From Halicephalobus mephisto (Eukaryota; Nematoda; Chromadorea; Rhabditida; Panagrolaimidae), in the NCBI GenBank assembly GCA_009193035.1, contig SWDT01000066.1, forward strand, positions 124,001 through 188,000: a stretch of DNA of 64,000 nucleotides, in the 5' to 3' direction. The stretch's first letter is position 1. Every line of letters starts with the position of its first letter. The position numbers were made by a program, and so were the translations under genes. Positions 33,897 to 47,400 of this stretch are shown here, piece by piece. The notes below the pieces were generated by a model. The model was not told where the DNA came from and made no database searches. It saw only the letters and a list, made by a program, of their open reading frames with translations.

Positions 33897-36558
33897 TCAG
33901 AAACCGACCAAATTGTGCCCGAGGTTGGTGAATGAATTTGGTCTGGCTGGTTGTTGCTGTAACTTGCAGTCGATAAATTCATTGGCTATGGGAGATCTGT
34001 TTGATCTCGCTCTTGCTGATTGATGATGTCTGATTTCATGTCCGTGGGCCGACCTCCTGTGTTCCATATTTCTAGCTGGTTCTAGATTGGATTGCTCCAA
34101 AGACATACTGTGGGTACATCCCTCAAGCCAGGACTTCCGTCTGCCTCTTTGAGCAGTGACGATTCCACTCTCGTCGGACAGGTCAGACCCGTTCCCGATT
34201 AGGATCGACATGTCTGACTCAAACGAACTCTTGGATTGGTTGCTTTCCCTCCTCCCTCTGTCCTCAAGTCTTCCGTCGGCAGACAAGAAGGACATTTTTC
34301 TGCTATCTCCAGAGAAGGAAGGACGAGCGGCAGTGACGAGAAGACGGGGTAGATGACTGCTGGACATACTGACTCTTCTATTGTAGAGTCGGCCAGATTC
34401 GTTTCTTTTAGCCCCAGCATCATCACTCTCGTATCTCAGCTGCTCCACAATATCCAGCAGGATTCGTATCGAGCTCATGACGTCGTCAAAGTGTGCAGAA
34501 GTCAATTCAGGGAGCGCCAATCCAAGAATCAGTGGATTCAACAAGTGGTGGGTAATAACGAGAGGATCTGTGAGTCTACTTACATCTGTGTGGAGAATCC
34601 GCTGAACAATCCCTAAAACCAAAGTCCACATGATTTAAACACTCGGTAACTCACTAGATTTCGAGTGGACAATGGAGGGGTGAAGGCTGTTACAAACAGA
34701 AGAGACTGTTAACAGGTACTGCAGGGTTGGGGCGTCGCATCGATCGCTCAAATGTGCCACAGCAATCAGGAGCTCCACTTGTCTGTTTACGTTCTCTTGG
34801 AAGTACTTCTCCATGCTCAGGAACAACGGAATCAACTTATTCCGCACGAAGCTCTGGGGCATATAGTCCACTGCGTAAGGAATAATCTTTAGAGCCGCTT
34901 GCTTGAGTCTGTTGTTCTCTCCACTCAAGGATGACAACAACAAGGCATAGCATCGGTCCTCGACGTCTTCGTCGTTCAACTTCCTGAATATCACATGCAA
35001 GTTCTCCAGAAGTATGATAGAGAGCTCTTCGTTCCCATTGATGTTGGCAGTAATCCTCCTGAACCAGGCTCTCAGTTTGTAGATATTGTGGGATTCGCAG
35101 TTGGCCAGCATGTACATCAACGGACGGAGAATTGATGGGTACAGTTCCACGTACTCGGTCAGGTTCTCGTTGAATCTTTGCAGAATTCTGTTGAACCACA
35201 GCGGTTCCGGAATCATGGGCAAGGCCGAATAGAGGTTCTGTGAGAGGAAGGTAATCTTGTGAGTCGGATCAAACTCCTGGGCAATGTCATCCAACTGTCT
35301 GAGTACCGCCAAAGTGGGGTCGTCAAAGTGCTTGATCAAAGCCAGAAACTGCACTGCCGGTCTTTGGGCAATGTCCTTGCTCACGACTTTGGAAATGCAC
35401 TCGGCCAGGTTACTCCCCAATTCGTCTTGAATAAGGTTCAGTGCTGCATCTAGCTGATTCACGATGATGTTGTAGCTTTCCAGATTGTTCTTCGCGTCTA
35501 TGAGTCTCTTCCCACCAGAATAGATCCAGCAGATGAGGACTCCAAGACTGAAGACATCTGCAGCCGTAGTCACGACTTGGTTCGTCGTGTTTAGGTATTC
35601 TGGAGCGAGAAAGTCCAAATCTGGCTGTAGTTGAGCCGGGAGTTTCTTCGTCCAAGGATAACAAGGGTAAGCATTCTGGAAGAACCAATTCCCATATATG
35701 AAGTTATTGGACAACACAACTTACACTTTGCTTCGAAGTGCCGGCAACAGCGAACTGGAATCCCCCAATCTTCCATAATCTCATAGCCGTTACAAATATT
35801 GCCGCAGGGGTCAGGTTCCCGTGGAGGATCTTGGCACTGTTGTGCAAGTAACTCATTCCATCGATGATCTGCAGAACTCCCAGTTTCATCTCCAGCTTGT
35901 CCATTCCATCATCCACGATAATCTGATCTATAGTTCCGTGGACGACTTCCGTGGCGAAACAAACAACATCCCTGAAACTTGCTGAGTAAAGTAGATATTT
36001 AAAATTAGAAACAAACTTGTTTTCTTCTAGTCCATGAAAGACTCGGAGAATCCGTGGGTGGGTGACAGTCATTATTTGAGAGACATCGTATCTCAACAAG
36101 TCCAAAAGGGAAAGTCTGTTTCTTCCGAGTTTCGAGGACGCCTTGATATTCCTTTTCTTCTCGAATATCAAGACAGAAGCGTCAATTTTCCCAAAATTGC
36201 TGGTGGCATCAAAAAGCATCCAGTGTTGTCCTGCAATTCCCCTATTCCTCAAGTTGCCGTAATGCTTCTCGAGAGGGATGGGGGTGGTAGCCACATCCGG
36301 AACGTCCTTGGTCGGGAGGCAGTGGTCCTTGCTGGATGGCCCGGCTCCAAGTGTCGTCAGGGAACTTACAGAAAGCGAGTTGCTGCTGGGGGTAGAGTTG
36401 GAGTTGGAAGCCCTTCTCGAGGGAATAGGAGGTCTGTCAGTGACTGAATGTTTCCCTACATTCCTGAAGGCAGCTATCGCAGCAGCAGATCTCGGGGAAG
36501 TTTGGAGAGAATCTGCCCTCGTCGGCTTCGGGGAAGTGGCCGCTCGAACAAAGTTCAT
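33897..36558 (-). CDS. SCY1-like pseudokinase 2 (SCYL2/CVAK104)
   Basis: Exons complement of 36017..36558, 35725..35971, 34655..35675 and 33897..34612 give 841 aa. A Ser-rich N-terminal extension precedes a kinase-like domain (about 95-360) that has lost catalytic motifs: LHGNL stands where HRDL is expected and GGF where DFG is expected. The mark of the SCYL2 group PDLDFLAPEYL follows. HEAT-like repeats come next (PLMYMLANCESHNIYKLR), then a low-complexity basic and Ser-rich tail. SCYL2 binds clathrin and adaptor AP2 and acts in endosomal and trans-Golgi traffic. The N-terminus starts at the ATG at 36558 in an AAA-ATG context. Family assignment is firm; the extreme C-terminus may contain an unrecognised intron. 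Confidence 0.9.
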
Positions 36559-39500
36559 TTTGAAGGAAATTGACGCCACAGGAAATCAAACGAGCAAGCT
36601 GGGAGAGAGTAACATGACTGGCACAGAGGCTAACGTGTTTGTTATTGAACCTGAAGACAAATGAGCTAGACTCGAAATTAATCAATTGACGCGTTCTCGG
36701 GAGGTTAGTTATTCATGCAACATTAAAAACAAAAAAGTACATGCGGGCGGAATTCTGGTGGGCTCTGTCCTCCGGACAAGTCTGGAGGTAATTCAACTTT
36801 TCGGTGATCCATGTATCAATTACCAAGTCCATGAAAAACTGAAATAAACACTGAGCAAAATTAAAGTCACATAAACTAAATTGAGTTTTATTTCAAGTGC
36901 CAAGGGCAATTTGACTCGACCGAACAAGACAGTAATTAGTTAGGCAGCTCGGAAGCTTGTAACTTTGGCCAAACTTTTTAACTTTAACTTTCGGGTGGTT
37001 GTCAAGAATCTAGAAGTAATATATAGATATTAGAAAGTCCGGCAATCTCAAGAAAACCCATCAATTGCGGAAATGACACAAGACTCCAAGCGCTCCGTAC
37101 GTCAAGTTTGGCTTGCAGAAAATGAGAGTCAACCATAATTTGAGGCGACAAATGACTGAAGAAAATTGACTCCAATGGAATGAAACTATTTGAATACGAA
37201 TGGACTAGAAGCTGAAAAAGTGTTGCCATAATGGAGTGGTAAAAACTGTTAGTCCACAGAAGACTGAGAAGATGAAACAATTACGGAAAGTAATTACAAA
37301 TGCATTTACGCACGAAATTAGAATCTTCAACATATAAAGCACAAATCTTCAGATAACTGTTTCCTAAGTTGAAATCTTAATGTCGTGTTTATATACTTTT
37401 ATAATTATTTCGTAATTACTTCTTATCCTAATTAAAGTATTTCCACATACGTCCACTGTTTATAAAAGCTCAGTCTAACGCTCAAACCTCCCAAAGAAGA
37501 AATAACCTTTGGAAACACCACGTACTCGAATCTTAATCTACTCAGTCTTTACTCAGCTACGGTTAAATTTAGTCGGCTTAGACAAAAACATCCATTAAAA
37601 TTTAAATCTGGGAATTGAAATATTGCTGAAGGCGATGTCTGTCCTTGTGATTGTAGAAGAAAAATAAAAAGTGAAAAGCGATATGTGAAAGCTCGAGCCA
37701 GTCGACCGTAGAATAGAATGCAAAGTTGCCTGGCTCGAAAAACAATAAACGACCATTGGGAGTGTAACACGAGGCAAGAGTCCAATACCATTTTGAGTAA
37801 GCTTAATCGCGTAAATAATTAATGAGGACAAAAAATTGGCTTGGACGTTTTTTATTTGAAAAATGCAATTCCCAAAAACAGCAAAATAGCCAGTGGCAAG
37901 GGAGAGGACAGGAAACGTGAAACTTGCGCAACAACGTCTCGTGCCACTGCCAATTACCTAGGTAGCTCTTATTTTACGACTTGTAAAAATCTACTTTAGT
38001 CAAGTGTCTTTTCGAGATCGGTCATATATCAAACTGGAGCCTCTGAAAAGTACATTCAGCCTCCGTAATCCAATTTTAGCGAACGCTGCTCTCAAAAGGG
38101 ATAATCCAGAAAATCCGTAAATTCCAATATTCGTTTTTCCATGCTTCTGATCAGTATTTCGAAACTCCGTTTAAGCACCTGTAACCAGTGTATAACATGT
38201 TTCTAATTATAAAAGTAACTGGCAAAATTAGTAAAGTCGAGGAAAAGACCGAACAGTCGAAAATAGGAGTACAAAGCCCAACCGACAGGTGAACCGTGTT
38301 TTTACTTTTTGACGCGCGATATATGAAATTTGATGTTTTAAATGTTTCTCATTCCAGAACATCTTTCGGAAATAAATAATGGATTCTGAATAAGTATCTA
38401 ACAAGCTACAAAATGAGTTATTGGATGTTTCAAAAGGCCACCATGACTAAAGTTCCCACCCATACAAATTCACTTATGACTCAAAAGTTATCTAAAAAAT
38501 ACAATTTTACAAACAAATTAGAAAAGATCCAAGAAGGGGGAAATTGAAGAAAAGCATCTGACTAATTACTTTCTGAATAAAGAAGGCTTTTTCTCTTCTT
38601 ACTCATTAGATGGATTTTTTCGAGAGACGGCAACTTGAAAAGTTTGGAGTTTGCGCGACTGCCAGCTGAAAAAACCTTCCGGGGAAAGTATTCAAGTAGC
38701 CACTCGCACTCGTTTCCCTAATGAGATTTTGGCACCCTTTTTCTTCCGAGTAAACACCACACTCAATGGTGCTGGAGAAGGTTCAGATAACAAGGGTCAT
38801 GTGTTTGAAACTTGGAAGAACTCCCGGTAACCGTGATGGGAAAACCGCTTTAAATTCAGGTTTGTGATTCCTAGTCTCCCTCATCTGTTTGCAAAAACAG
38901 GGTCGTTTCCGTGGAAGCTCAATGGATTCCGAAATAAGCCTGGCGTTCTCTAATCGCTTCCTGAAAGGTTAGCATTTTCGATGTAGCCGTTGACGAAAGA
39001 CGAGTTATCTCGGATGAATCAGACGTATTCCGTGCTAGTGGATAACTTCTTTTAAATGCAGTTTTGTGGCTGAAGTGGGCCAGATTTGGTAATGGACCAT
39101 GTGATTGTTGACAAGCGGAAAAAAGCACTAAAATATCCCAGCCTGAGACATTCGAGAAAGGTCAATGGATAATTGTGAGCTTTTTCAACTAGAATAGCCG
39201 CTAGAAGACCCATATCCATATCTAGTTATCTGTCATACAATATCCTTGTTGTTGAAATTTTCCTCAGAGATTTCTTATCCAAGTCTGTAAAACTAGATGC
39301 TTCCGAAAAAAACTCACATGGATTTTCGGGAATCTTCAAACTTTGGTTATGATTCTTGATATCAATGAAGGTGAAGACAGATCACAACTATTTCTGAGAG
39401 GATTAAGGTACCAAACGAGATAACTAATTAACCATCACGCAATTGGAATTTCCTCAAAGTTTCTTCCAGTTTTTGAGAACAGTGGATTCAGTACAAAATA

Positions 39501-40127
39501 TCCTCATGTTGTTCGTGAAGATGCAGTTTCATCTCGTCCAGAACCCATCTTTCTCCATTCTTGTAACAAATTCCAAGAAAAAACTAGTTCACGTTTTAAA
39601 AATCGTCTTACCTCATACTAAACATTGAATTTATTTTTTTGACAACTAATGAGTTAATTCTTTTGTTGGTCATCGCAGTAAAACAAGCAATGAGGGATGA
39701 AGTTAATCCCCTTCAGTCTGTCTCTAGGCTAAGAATAGTTTCCAGAAAGGTTATCTTTGAAAACTGCTTGCAAAAAGTTGCCTCAAATCCAAATGTGTTG
39801 CTCACGTTAATCAAATCAAACTACAACTGAAACAGTCAACGAGTCCCAGAACTAATTTAAAGACCTCTGTTCTGGCAACCAGGATGCTTAAGTCTCTCTA
39901 CTGCTACTTCTTTGTCCTTCTTCTGAGACAGCAGTTCAACGTCAAACCAGAGGATTACTACTGTCCTCTGCAAAGTCAGGTGTGTGACTATGACGTCTTA
40001 TGAAACATCTGTGTTCACACTTCGGTAAACTCTTCTCCTGGAAAATGGAAATTGTAGTAGTTTTAAGGAGGTTTTATTAGTCTCCATTTCATCAACAATT
40101 TGAAATAAACTATTTCAAAATCAACAA
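36559..40127. other. 3.6-kb gene-poor region
   Basis: Upstream of SCYL2 and downstream of UTP14. No gene or known repeat was recognised on either strand. A 39-codon open frame at 39884..40003 begins MLKSLYCYFFVLLL, like a signal peptide, and is discussed under findings. The remaining frames (for example 37549..37831 minus, 39443..39628 plus) have no domain or splice support. Confidence 0.5.
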
Positions 40128-42402
40128 TTAATTTTCTTCTTCATCTTCCACTTCCTTCATCGTCGTTATATTAAGGACACTCCGATCGAGAGGTTTGATA
40201 ATTCTGCCTGCTGGAGCAACAACCTCCGGTCTCGTCATGACAGCAGTATGTTTGACTGGATTCCAATCTTTGCCAATGGGTTGTTGCATAACTGCCTCAA
40301 AGTCGGCAGCTCTCGTGAAGGGGAATGGAACATATTGGGGTTGAAGCTCCTCAATTGGATTCTGAGCTTTTTCACGGATGATGACATGAGCTTTCTTGCT
40401 GTCCTCTCTCTTGGGCTTGGGTTTCGGCTCCTTCGGCTTTGTCTTCTTCGCCTCGATTCCAGGTCCAGTCCACGACCCCCATCCCATTGTTGTGATGTCC
40501 AGCTCTTCTTCAATCGGATTTTCTTCTTCTTCAACATGCTGTTTCTTCTTCTCAAATTCTCCAACAACGTCATCATCGGCAAAAGCTTCTGCCAGGAGAT
40601 TATCTCTTTCAACTTCTAAATTGAAAGTTAAATGAATAAAAGTTTTTTAAAAACCCTACCGTCATCATCATTATCAAGACACTCATCAATGTTCTCCGGA
40701 AGCTCGTTGCTAACAATGTTGTTTACTTCTAAGAAGGTCTTGAGATCAATATCATGTTCTGGATCTTTGTCCTTAGTCACCTGCTGCTCTTTCTTCTTTT
40801 CAGTCTTCTTTAATTTCTTGGTAGGAACCGGAGCTTCGTTTTTCTTTCCTCCTTTAAGTTCTTCGGCGGTCACTTTCTTCAATTCCTCTTCGACAGAAGC
40901 AAAAAGAGAGCTTATCTTCACATTCTTGTAGTCAGTAACTTCTGGAGCTTTCCTTTTCAGTTGTTTACTCTTCTCCTCGGCTTTTGCAGGTTCTGGCTCG
41001 GCCTCTTCTTCACTTTCCTCTTCCTCATCCTCGGCTTCTAATTCCGAGTCCTCTTCACTAGATTCAGCCTTGGTTTTTTGAAGTTCTAGCTGTTTTTTCT
41101 TTTCCGTTGCTGCTTTCTCGACTGCTGCCCGTAATTCTGCCTTTTCTTGTTCAACGACAATCTCTGTAAGAGGCGTTGTAAATTCTGAATCCACTTCAAA
41201 CTCCGGTTCGGTTGTTTCTTTCACGATAGCCTTTTCTCTGCTTGCTATCTTCTGGTTTCTCAACTTGGAGACTGCTCCTTTCAACCACGGATTCTTCTCA
41301 ATGCTTTCAATTTCTTTTGGAGCTTCTGCGGCTTCTTTAGCAGCCTGATTCGCAGCCATCTTCATAACTTCTTCCAACGTGAGTTTTGGAATGTCGTCTT
41401 CCTCATCATCAGATGAGCTAAAGGTGGCATTTCCATGTTTTTCTTTGAGTTCTCGATGGAATTTGAGATGGTCAGCCAGAACTGCTTTGATCTCAGGGTT
41501 TCTGGAGGCAAATTGTCGCAATTCCTTGCTGAATTTATTCTGACCTCTGTGTCGAAGAACAGCGCGTTCGTAGGCTCTGTCAGTTTCCAATTGTTCCAGT
41601 TTCTCCTTCGCAGCCTCTGGATCTTTAGCGAGCAATTCTTCAAAGTCCTTGATGGTTTCTCTTCTTAATTGGCGCTTCTTGATTCGATGATAGGCCTTTG
41701 ACTTGATTTTAGCTTGACGACGGAACTTGGCTTCTTGGAAACTAGTAAGTTTTCGTAATTTCTGGAGCTGAGCAGTCTTCTCCTTTGCTTCTTTCAGACT
41801 CATCGCCTTCAGAATCTCCATTTCCGCTTCGGTATATTCTGTGTCATTCGTAAGATTGTTCTTGCTTTTCCCAAGAATCTCTGCCATTTGCTTCTCAAAT
41901 TCGGTTCGAGGCTGGAAAACTGGCTTATTAAATAACAAACTAGACGAAACCCACCTTAAAGGCTTGGGCCTTATCGGAAGCCCGTTCCACTTTCAGGAGT
42001 TCAACTTCATCACTGTTTCTGGGATACACAACCTGTTCTGCTACTCTGTTCTCAGTGACAACCTGATTCCAGACATGCAAATCCTTCTTCGCCTCTTTGT
42101 AAGCAACAGTACTCTGAATCCGTCTTTGGGCTTGTTTGTGAAGGGGAGCATCAAGCGTTTTCACCGTCTTCTTCTTAGATCCAGCTAATTTTAGTCTTTT
42201 CTTGACTCCGTCTAAGTCTCTAGAACAGAAGTGATATATCAAGAATATATAGCAAGACAAACTTTGTGGAGTGAATAGTACCGAGTAGGTCGGAAACAAT
42301 ATTCACTTTCGGAATCGCTCCAGATTTGATTGACTGTTTCTTTTGTTCGGCATCCCAGTCAATGTTTGACAGGTCCGGAGCATTGTCATCTGAATCGGAC
42401 AT
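40128..42402 (-). CDS. U3 snoRNA-associated protein 14 (UTP14)
   Basis: Exons complement of 42263..42402, 41955..42219, 40660..41911 and 40128..40615 give 714 aa, close to the family length. The N-terminus is acidic (MSDSDDNAPDLSN). Conserved blocks include NRVAEQVVYP, PRTEFEKQMAEIL, KAMSLKEAKEKTAQLQKLR, KIKSKAYHRIKKR and the C-terminal GWGSWTGPG. Long stretches are charged, partly coiled coil (KAELRAAVEKAATEKKKQ). UTP14 is part of the small-subunit processome in the nucleolus and activates the helicase Dhr1. The start codon is 253 bp from that of ProRS on the other strand, so they share an upstream region. Confidence 0.95.
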
Positions 42403-42655
42403 GGCTGAAAAGTAAATGAGGAAATTAAACAAGATAATAAAGAAAAACTGTTGAAAATCAAGGTCTCGGGAAATTGGATCCAAGCCAATGGCGAAAAGCG
42501 CACTTCGCCAAAACTTGCTGACGCGTCGAGAGTAGGTTCCTTACATCATTTTTGGGAAGCGGATTTGTTCCTTTGTCGTGACTTTCTCTTTATCCACTTC
42601 CATTTTCATTGATTTTCTCCGTAAATATATTCTTTTTTAGGTAACAATTATCATC
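42403..42655. promoter_or_regulatory. Shared upstream region, UTP14 and ProRS
   Basis: Only 253 bp lie between divergent start codons, so one short region must drive both genes. CTTTTTTAG at 42633-42641 before GTAACAATTATCATC-ATG reads like a trans-splice acceptor for ProRS. Confidence 0.5.
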
Positions 42656-44276
42656 ATGGGCAAGAAGAAGCAGACCAAACTCGGCATCGAGACTTCAAAG
42701 GATGTGAACTACTCGGAGTGGTATTCTCAAGTCATTACCAAGGCTGAAATGATCGAGTACTACGACGTTAGTGGCTGTTATGTCCTTCGTCCATGGAGCT
42801 ATGCTATCTGGGAACATATTCAGTCATTCTTTGATGCTGGTATCAAGAAGCTGGGAGTGAAGAACTGTTATTTCCCTATGTTTGTTTCTCATGGTGCCCT
42901 GGAGAGGGAGAAGACTCATATTGCTGATTTCGCTCCTGAAGTCGCTTGGGTCACCAAGGCCGGAGATACTGATATGGCCGAGCCAATTGCTATCCGTCCG
43001 ACGAGTGAAACTGTCATGTACCCGAGCTTTGCTAGATGGATCCAGAGCCACAGAGACTTGCCCATCAAGCTGAATCAGTGGTGTAATGTTGTCGTAAGTT
43101 AGACACTATTCCTTATGCTCTTTCATCTCGGATTGCAGCGCTGGGAGTTCAAGCATCCTACTCCATTCCTTCGTACCCGTGAGTTCCTTTGGCAAGAAGG
43201 CCACACCGCCTACCATTCCAAAGCAGATGCCGAAAAGGAAGTATTCGACATCCTTGATCTCTATGCCGCTGTCTACACCGACCTTCTTGCCATTCCAGTT
43301 GTGAAAGGAAGGAAATCCGAAAGGGAAAAATTCGCTGGAGGTGATTTTACGACAACTGTTGAAGCCTACGTCCCATGCAATGGCCGAGGAATCCAAGGAG
43401 CCACTTCCCACCATCTTGGCCAGAACTTCTCCAAGATGTTTGATATCTCTTATGAAGACCCAGATAACGTCGGGCAGAAGTGCTTTGCTTGGCAGAACAG
43501 CTGGGGACTGTCAACGAGAACGATTGGTGCAATGGTTATGGTTCACGGTGATGATAACGGTCTCGTCTTGCCTCCCAGAGTTGCTGCCATCCAAGCGATC
43601 GTCATTCCTGTCGGAATCACTGCTCAAATGAGTGAAGAGAATAAAAAGACACTCATCCAGAAGACAGAGGAACTGACAAAGGTTCTAACCGATGCTGGTA
43701 TCCGTGCCGAACTCGATGCCCGTGATAACGTCTCTCCTGGATGGAAGTTCAACCACTGGGAGTTGAAGGGTGTTCCTGTCCGTCTCGAAGTTGGACCAAA
43801 GGACTTGGAAAAGAATCAGGCTGTAGCTGTCATTCGTCACAACGGTGAAAAGCGTCCTCTTTCCATTGATGGGCTTGCATCTACCATTAAGGACTTGCTG
43901 GATGAAATCCATAAAGCCATGTACGAGAAGTAAGTCATAATTCGTTGTAATTCCGAAGTAATGAGTGCAATGTTTCAGAGTGGAGAAGCTCCGTGATGAA
44001 CACAAGGTCGTATGCCTTGATTGGGCTCAATTTGCCCCATCTCTGGACCAAAAGAACATCTTACTCTCACCCTTCTGCGGCGAGCCCTCCTGCGAAGAGC
44101 TGATCAAGACCGATTCTACAAGGGAAGAACCTGCTGAAGCCGGAGTCTCCGCTATGGGAGCCAAGACTCTATGCATTCCTCTTGATCAGCCAAAGGAAAA
44201 CCTCCCCGAAAAGTGCATCCATCCCAAATGCCAAAAAGCCGCAAAGTTCTTCGCCCTTTTTGGTCGCAGCTACTGA
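42656..44276 (+). CDS. pars-1: Cytosolic prolyl-tRNA synthetase, free-standing
   Basis: Exons 42656..43093, 43139..43929 and 43979..44276 give 508 aa. Class II aminoacyl-tRNA synthetase motifs are clear: motif 2 around [14 protein letters not shown], motif 3 around [18 protein letters not shown], plus [13 protein letters not shown]. The C-terminal zinc-binding region has cysteines at CGEPSCEEL and CIHPKCQKA and ends in the eukaryotic-type terminal tyrosine (FGRSY). No glutamyl-tRNA synthetase part and no WHEP repeats precede it. In most animals this enzyme is fused as EPRS; nematodes have separate genes. It charges tRNA-Pro in the cytosol. Its 3' end faces the SON 3' end, with 132 bp between stops. 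Confidence 0.96.
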
Positions 44277-44364
44277 TATGGTTTGTTGATAATCTATTTG
44301 CCTTTCATTTTATTTAATTTTTCGGTACCTGTGTTAAGGGATTTGGAAAAGGAAATGAATTCAA

Positions 44365-44370
44365 AATAAA
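44365..44370 (+). terminator. Poly(A) signal of ProRS
   Basis: AATAAA lies 89 bases after the ProRS stop, just before the convergent SON stop codon. Confidence 0.65.
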
Positions 44371-44408
44371 CCCGGGATTAGTATTTGTAAATCATTGACT
44401 AGTGTAAA

Positions 44409-47400
44409 TCAATCGGGTATTGTCGGTGGAATTTGTCCGAGTGCTTGCAGAACCACATAACAGACTTCTGTTTTGCCCGTTTTCTTGTTTGCTGCTGCCA
44501 TCGATGGTTCGTACTCAACGCCGTCAACAATACACTAAGAAATTTCTCGATTAGATGTTTCTCAAAGTGCACTCTTACCTTCCACAAGAACCTCCTTGCA
44601 TTGGCCGGTCCACTCTCGATGCAGGTAAACGTTGGAGGTTGCAGTTTTTTCTTGGCACAATACTCCATTACTAGTGAAATTGGGTTCTTTCCATTGATAT
44701 CTGGGATCGTAGAATTCTTACCCGGCTTCCGATCATTTGCTGAAGCTAATCCTCTTCTGTCAGCTTTGATGTCCAGACTTAAAGGTTCCACCGGACCAGT
44801 CAGCGTTTTACCAAGGCCGGAGCCTTTCTGCCATCCATACTTTTCCATAATTCTACGACCGAATTCAGAATCATGTTCAGGAGCATTGAGAAAAAGATCC
44901 TGAAAATTCGCTTTTCTAAAATGTCAAAGCAGTTCAGAATAACAAATCACGACAAAAACGCGCAACACTTGAAATGTCTTGTTCGACTGTTTAGCTGAAA
45001 GAAAAAAGTGCTTCTGATGTCACGGAAAGTTCCACATCAATTGGAAGTTTCATTGACAACGGATGCACAAGTCAAAATTCCATTTGAAGCGGCTTCTGAT
45101 AATGATACATGTAAAATTCCGACATTGTTTTTTAGTTGAAGCATTTTCCAAGTGGAATTTTAACCCTTTTGCTGAAATTGCAAAATACCGCTGCAAAAGT
45201 GAAAACTACACTTCCAGTTTGTCTTCAAATTCTAAAAATTATTCTAATATCTTTTGAGAATGACAAACTGGACAGAAAATTTCACTTCTGCAGCAGCCGG
45301 AGATAAGCATGGAGCTCCAGAAGTGGATGAGCAGTGGACCAACCTTTCGAGCCCACGCGTTGTATCTCGGATCAGATGGACCCAGTTCGTCTGCAGACAA
45401 CACTCTTGCTCCAGTTCTTCCTGTGAACTTCCCAGGAATGTTCTTGCTCTCTGCCCAAGCATTCATTTCTCGGTCAATTTCAGCAATCTTATTTCTGGCA
45501 TAACAGTCATCAGGATCTGCCATCAAAGCTTGGACGAACTGGGCTCGCTTACTGACAAGTTCATTGATCATCTTTGGAGCCTAAAACTATCTCTCAATCA
45601 ATGTATTCACATAATTACAACACAACTTACATCAGTGAGGGATTTTGAAGGCCTGAAAACCATGTCCTCTGGCTTTACAACAGTTTCTTTCGGAAGCGGA
45701 AGGATTCTAAATGGTATCGGCGTGGATTCATCGTTGCTGACGAAAACAGGCGGAAGCAGAAGCGAATTTCCAGAGTCATTCCAAGTAGCTTTGAGAGATC
45801 CCGCTTGAGTACCTTCGATAGCCAATTGAGGATTCGTAAGTGCTTTGATAAAAGGGAGAGGATCCCTATGATTTAATTCTGGAGTCTTCTGGGGTTCACT
45901 GACATTCTTTAAAACCGTTGCTTCTGTCGATTTCGATTCTGATTTTTTCTTCTTCTCCTCAGGTTCTTCATCTTTCTCATGGAATTTCCGTTTCTTTTCC
46001 TTTAAATCAGAAGTTTCCTTGTCATGTCTGTTCTTTTTAGCCTCCCTATCTTCATCGACATCTTTCAACTCTTCAGCAGTCTCTACTTCCTCCATAGTTT
46101 CCTGATCTTTCTTCTTTTTCTTCTTCTTTGCCTTTTCTGAACCATCTTCTGTTTTTCTTGCTGAAATACAAGTAAGAACACCAAAGTAATAATGAGCAAA
46201 ACATACGTTCATTTAGTCCAGGAATCTTGACATAATCTCCTGTTTGAACTTCTTCCATCGGTTCTGATTCCTTCGGCAGCTCCTTCTTTTCAACTTTGGA
46301 TATCTCTTCGATCTTACCACTATTTAATAATTCATCCATCTTGTCCAACAAAGCTGAAAGATGATCGGAATGAGTAATTTCTTTCTTTTCTGGTTCTTTA
46401 GGAGGACTAATTGGAATTGGTTCAACTTCTTCAACAGCCATCAGTACTGTAGGAGGAATAGGAGGTGGTGGAAGCAAAACAGTTTCTTGAGGAGCATTGA
46501 CAACGGAGACGGGAATTTTAGGTGGGGGAACGGGAGTTGGATTAGAAGCCATGATCTTGTTCAAAACTTCCTCAGCTGCCTTTTTTCCGGATTTCAAAAA
46601 CGAAGCTCTAATCTTGATTGGCTTTTGAATCACGGTTGGTACAACAGGTTCCGTGCTTACTGGAGTTGATTCTGGAGGTTTACCAACCTCTATTGGGTTT
46701 GGAAGCGGTATAATTCCAAATGGATTGACAACAGCAAAGGGATTACAGCCAGAAACAAGATCTTGTGCTTTTGACAGGTCTGCTACTGACTTTGATCCTG
46801 ATGCTAAAGCAGGGAAAGGTTTAGTTGGACCGGCCGATGCCTTGTTATCAGATTCATTTGAATCCACAAAAACCGGAGAAATATTAGTTTTGATTCTAGC
46901 TAAAGCACTCATCAATGGCAGTTGCGGAATGTCGTCATCTGCTGGTTCCAATTCCTTCATTCGGTGTTCATAGCCAGACGAGACAGGGTAAGAAACTCGC
47001 AACATTGCTTCATCGGCTTTTCTTTCCTCTAGAGTCTTAAGTTGATGAGCAACTCCACTCTGAAATTGACAATTCATCTTCTTCAACAACGAAATTAACT
47101 TACAATCGCCTCATGCTTCGGTACAGGAGCTTCTTTCGGTTCTCTTATAGAAAAGGATCGGTTATCCTCCCAGTAATTGACACAACCGTAAGATTTATCT
47201 TCGTCTTCGCTTTCTTCAGAAGAGGAAGACGGTCTGTCAGCGCGTGCCCTCTCGTCTTCATCGTGAAGTTTCTTACACAATGCAATCAGTTGTGAAACTG
47301 TCTTGCTTTTGATAGTGCTCAACAGTTCGTAACCTTTCGGCAAAGCTCCGCTCTAAAAATAGTCGAATTCAGTCACTTCTAAAAACAAAAAATCTCACCA

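Noticed and set aside
45063..45257. Possible extra gene inside the SON locus
   Set aside because: This lies in the SON intron 44900..45343; the exon on each side joins in phase 0 and restores the conserved FLNAP block before the G-patch.
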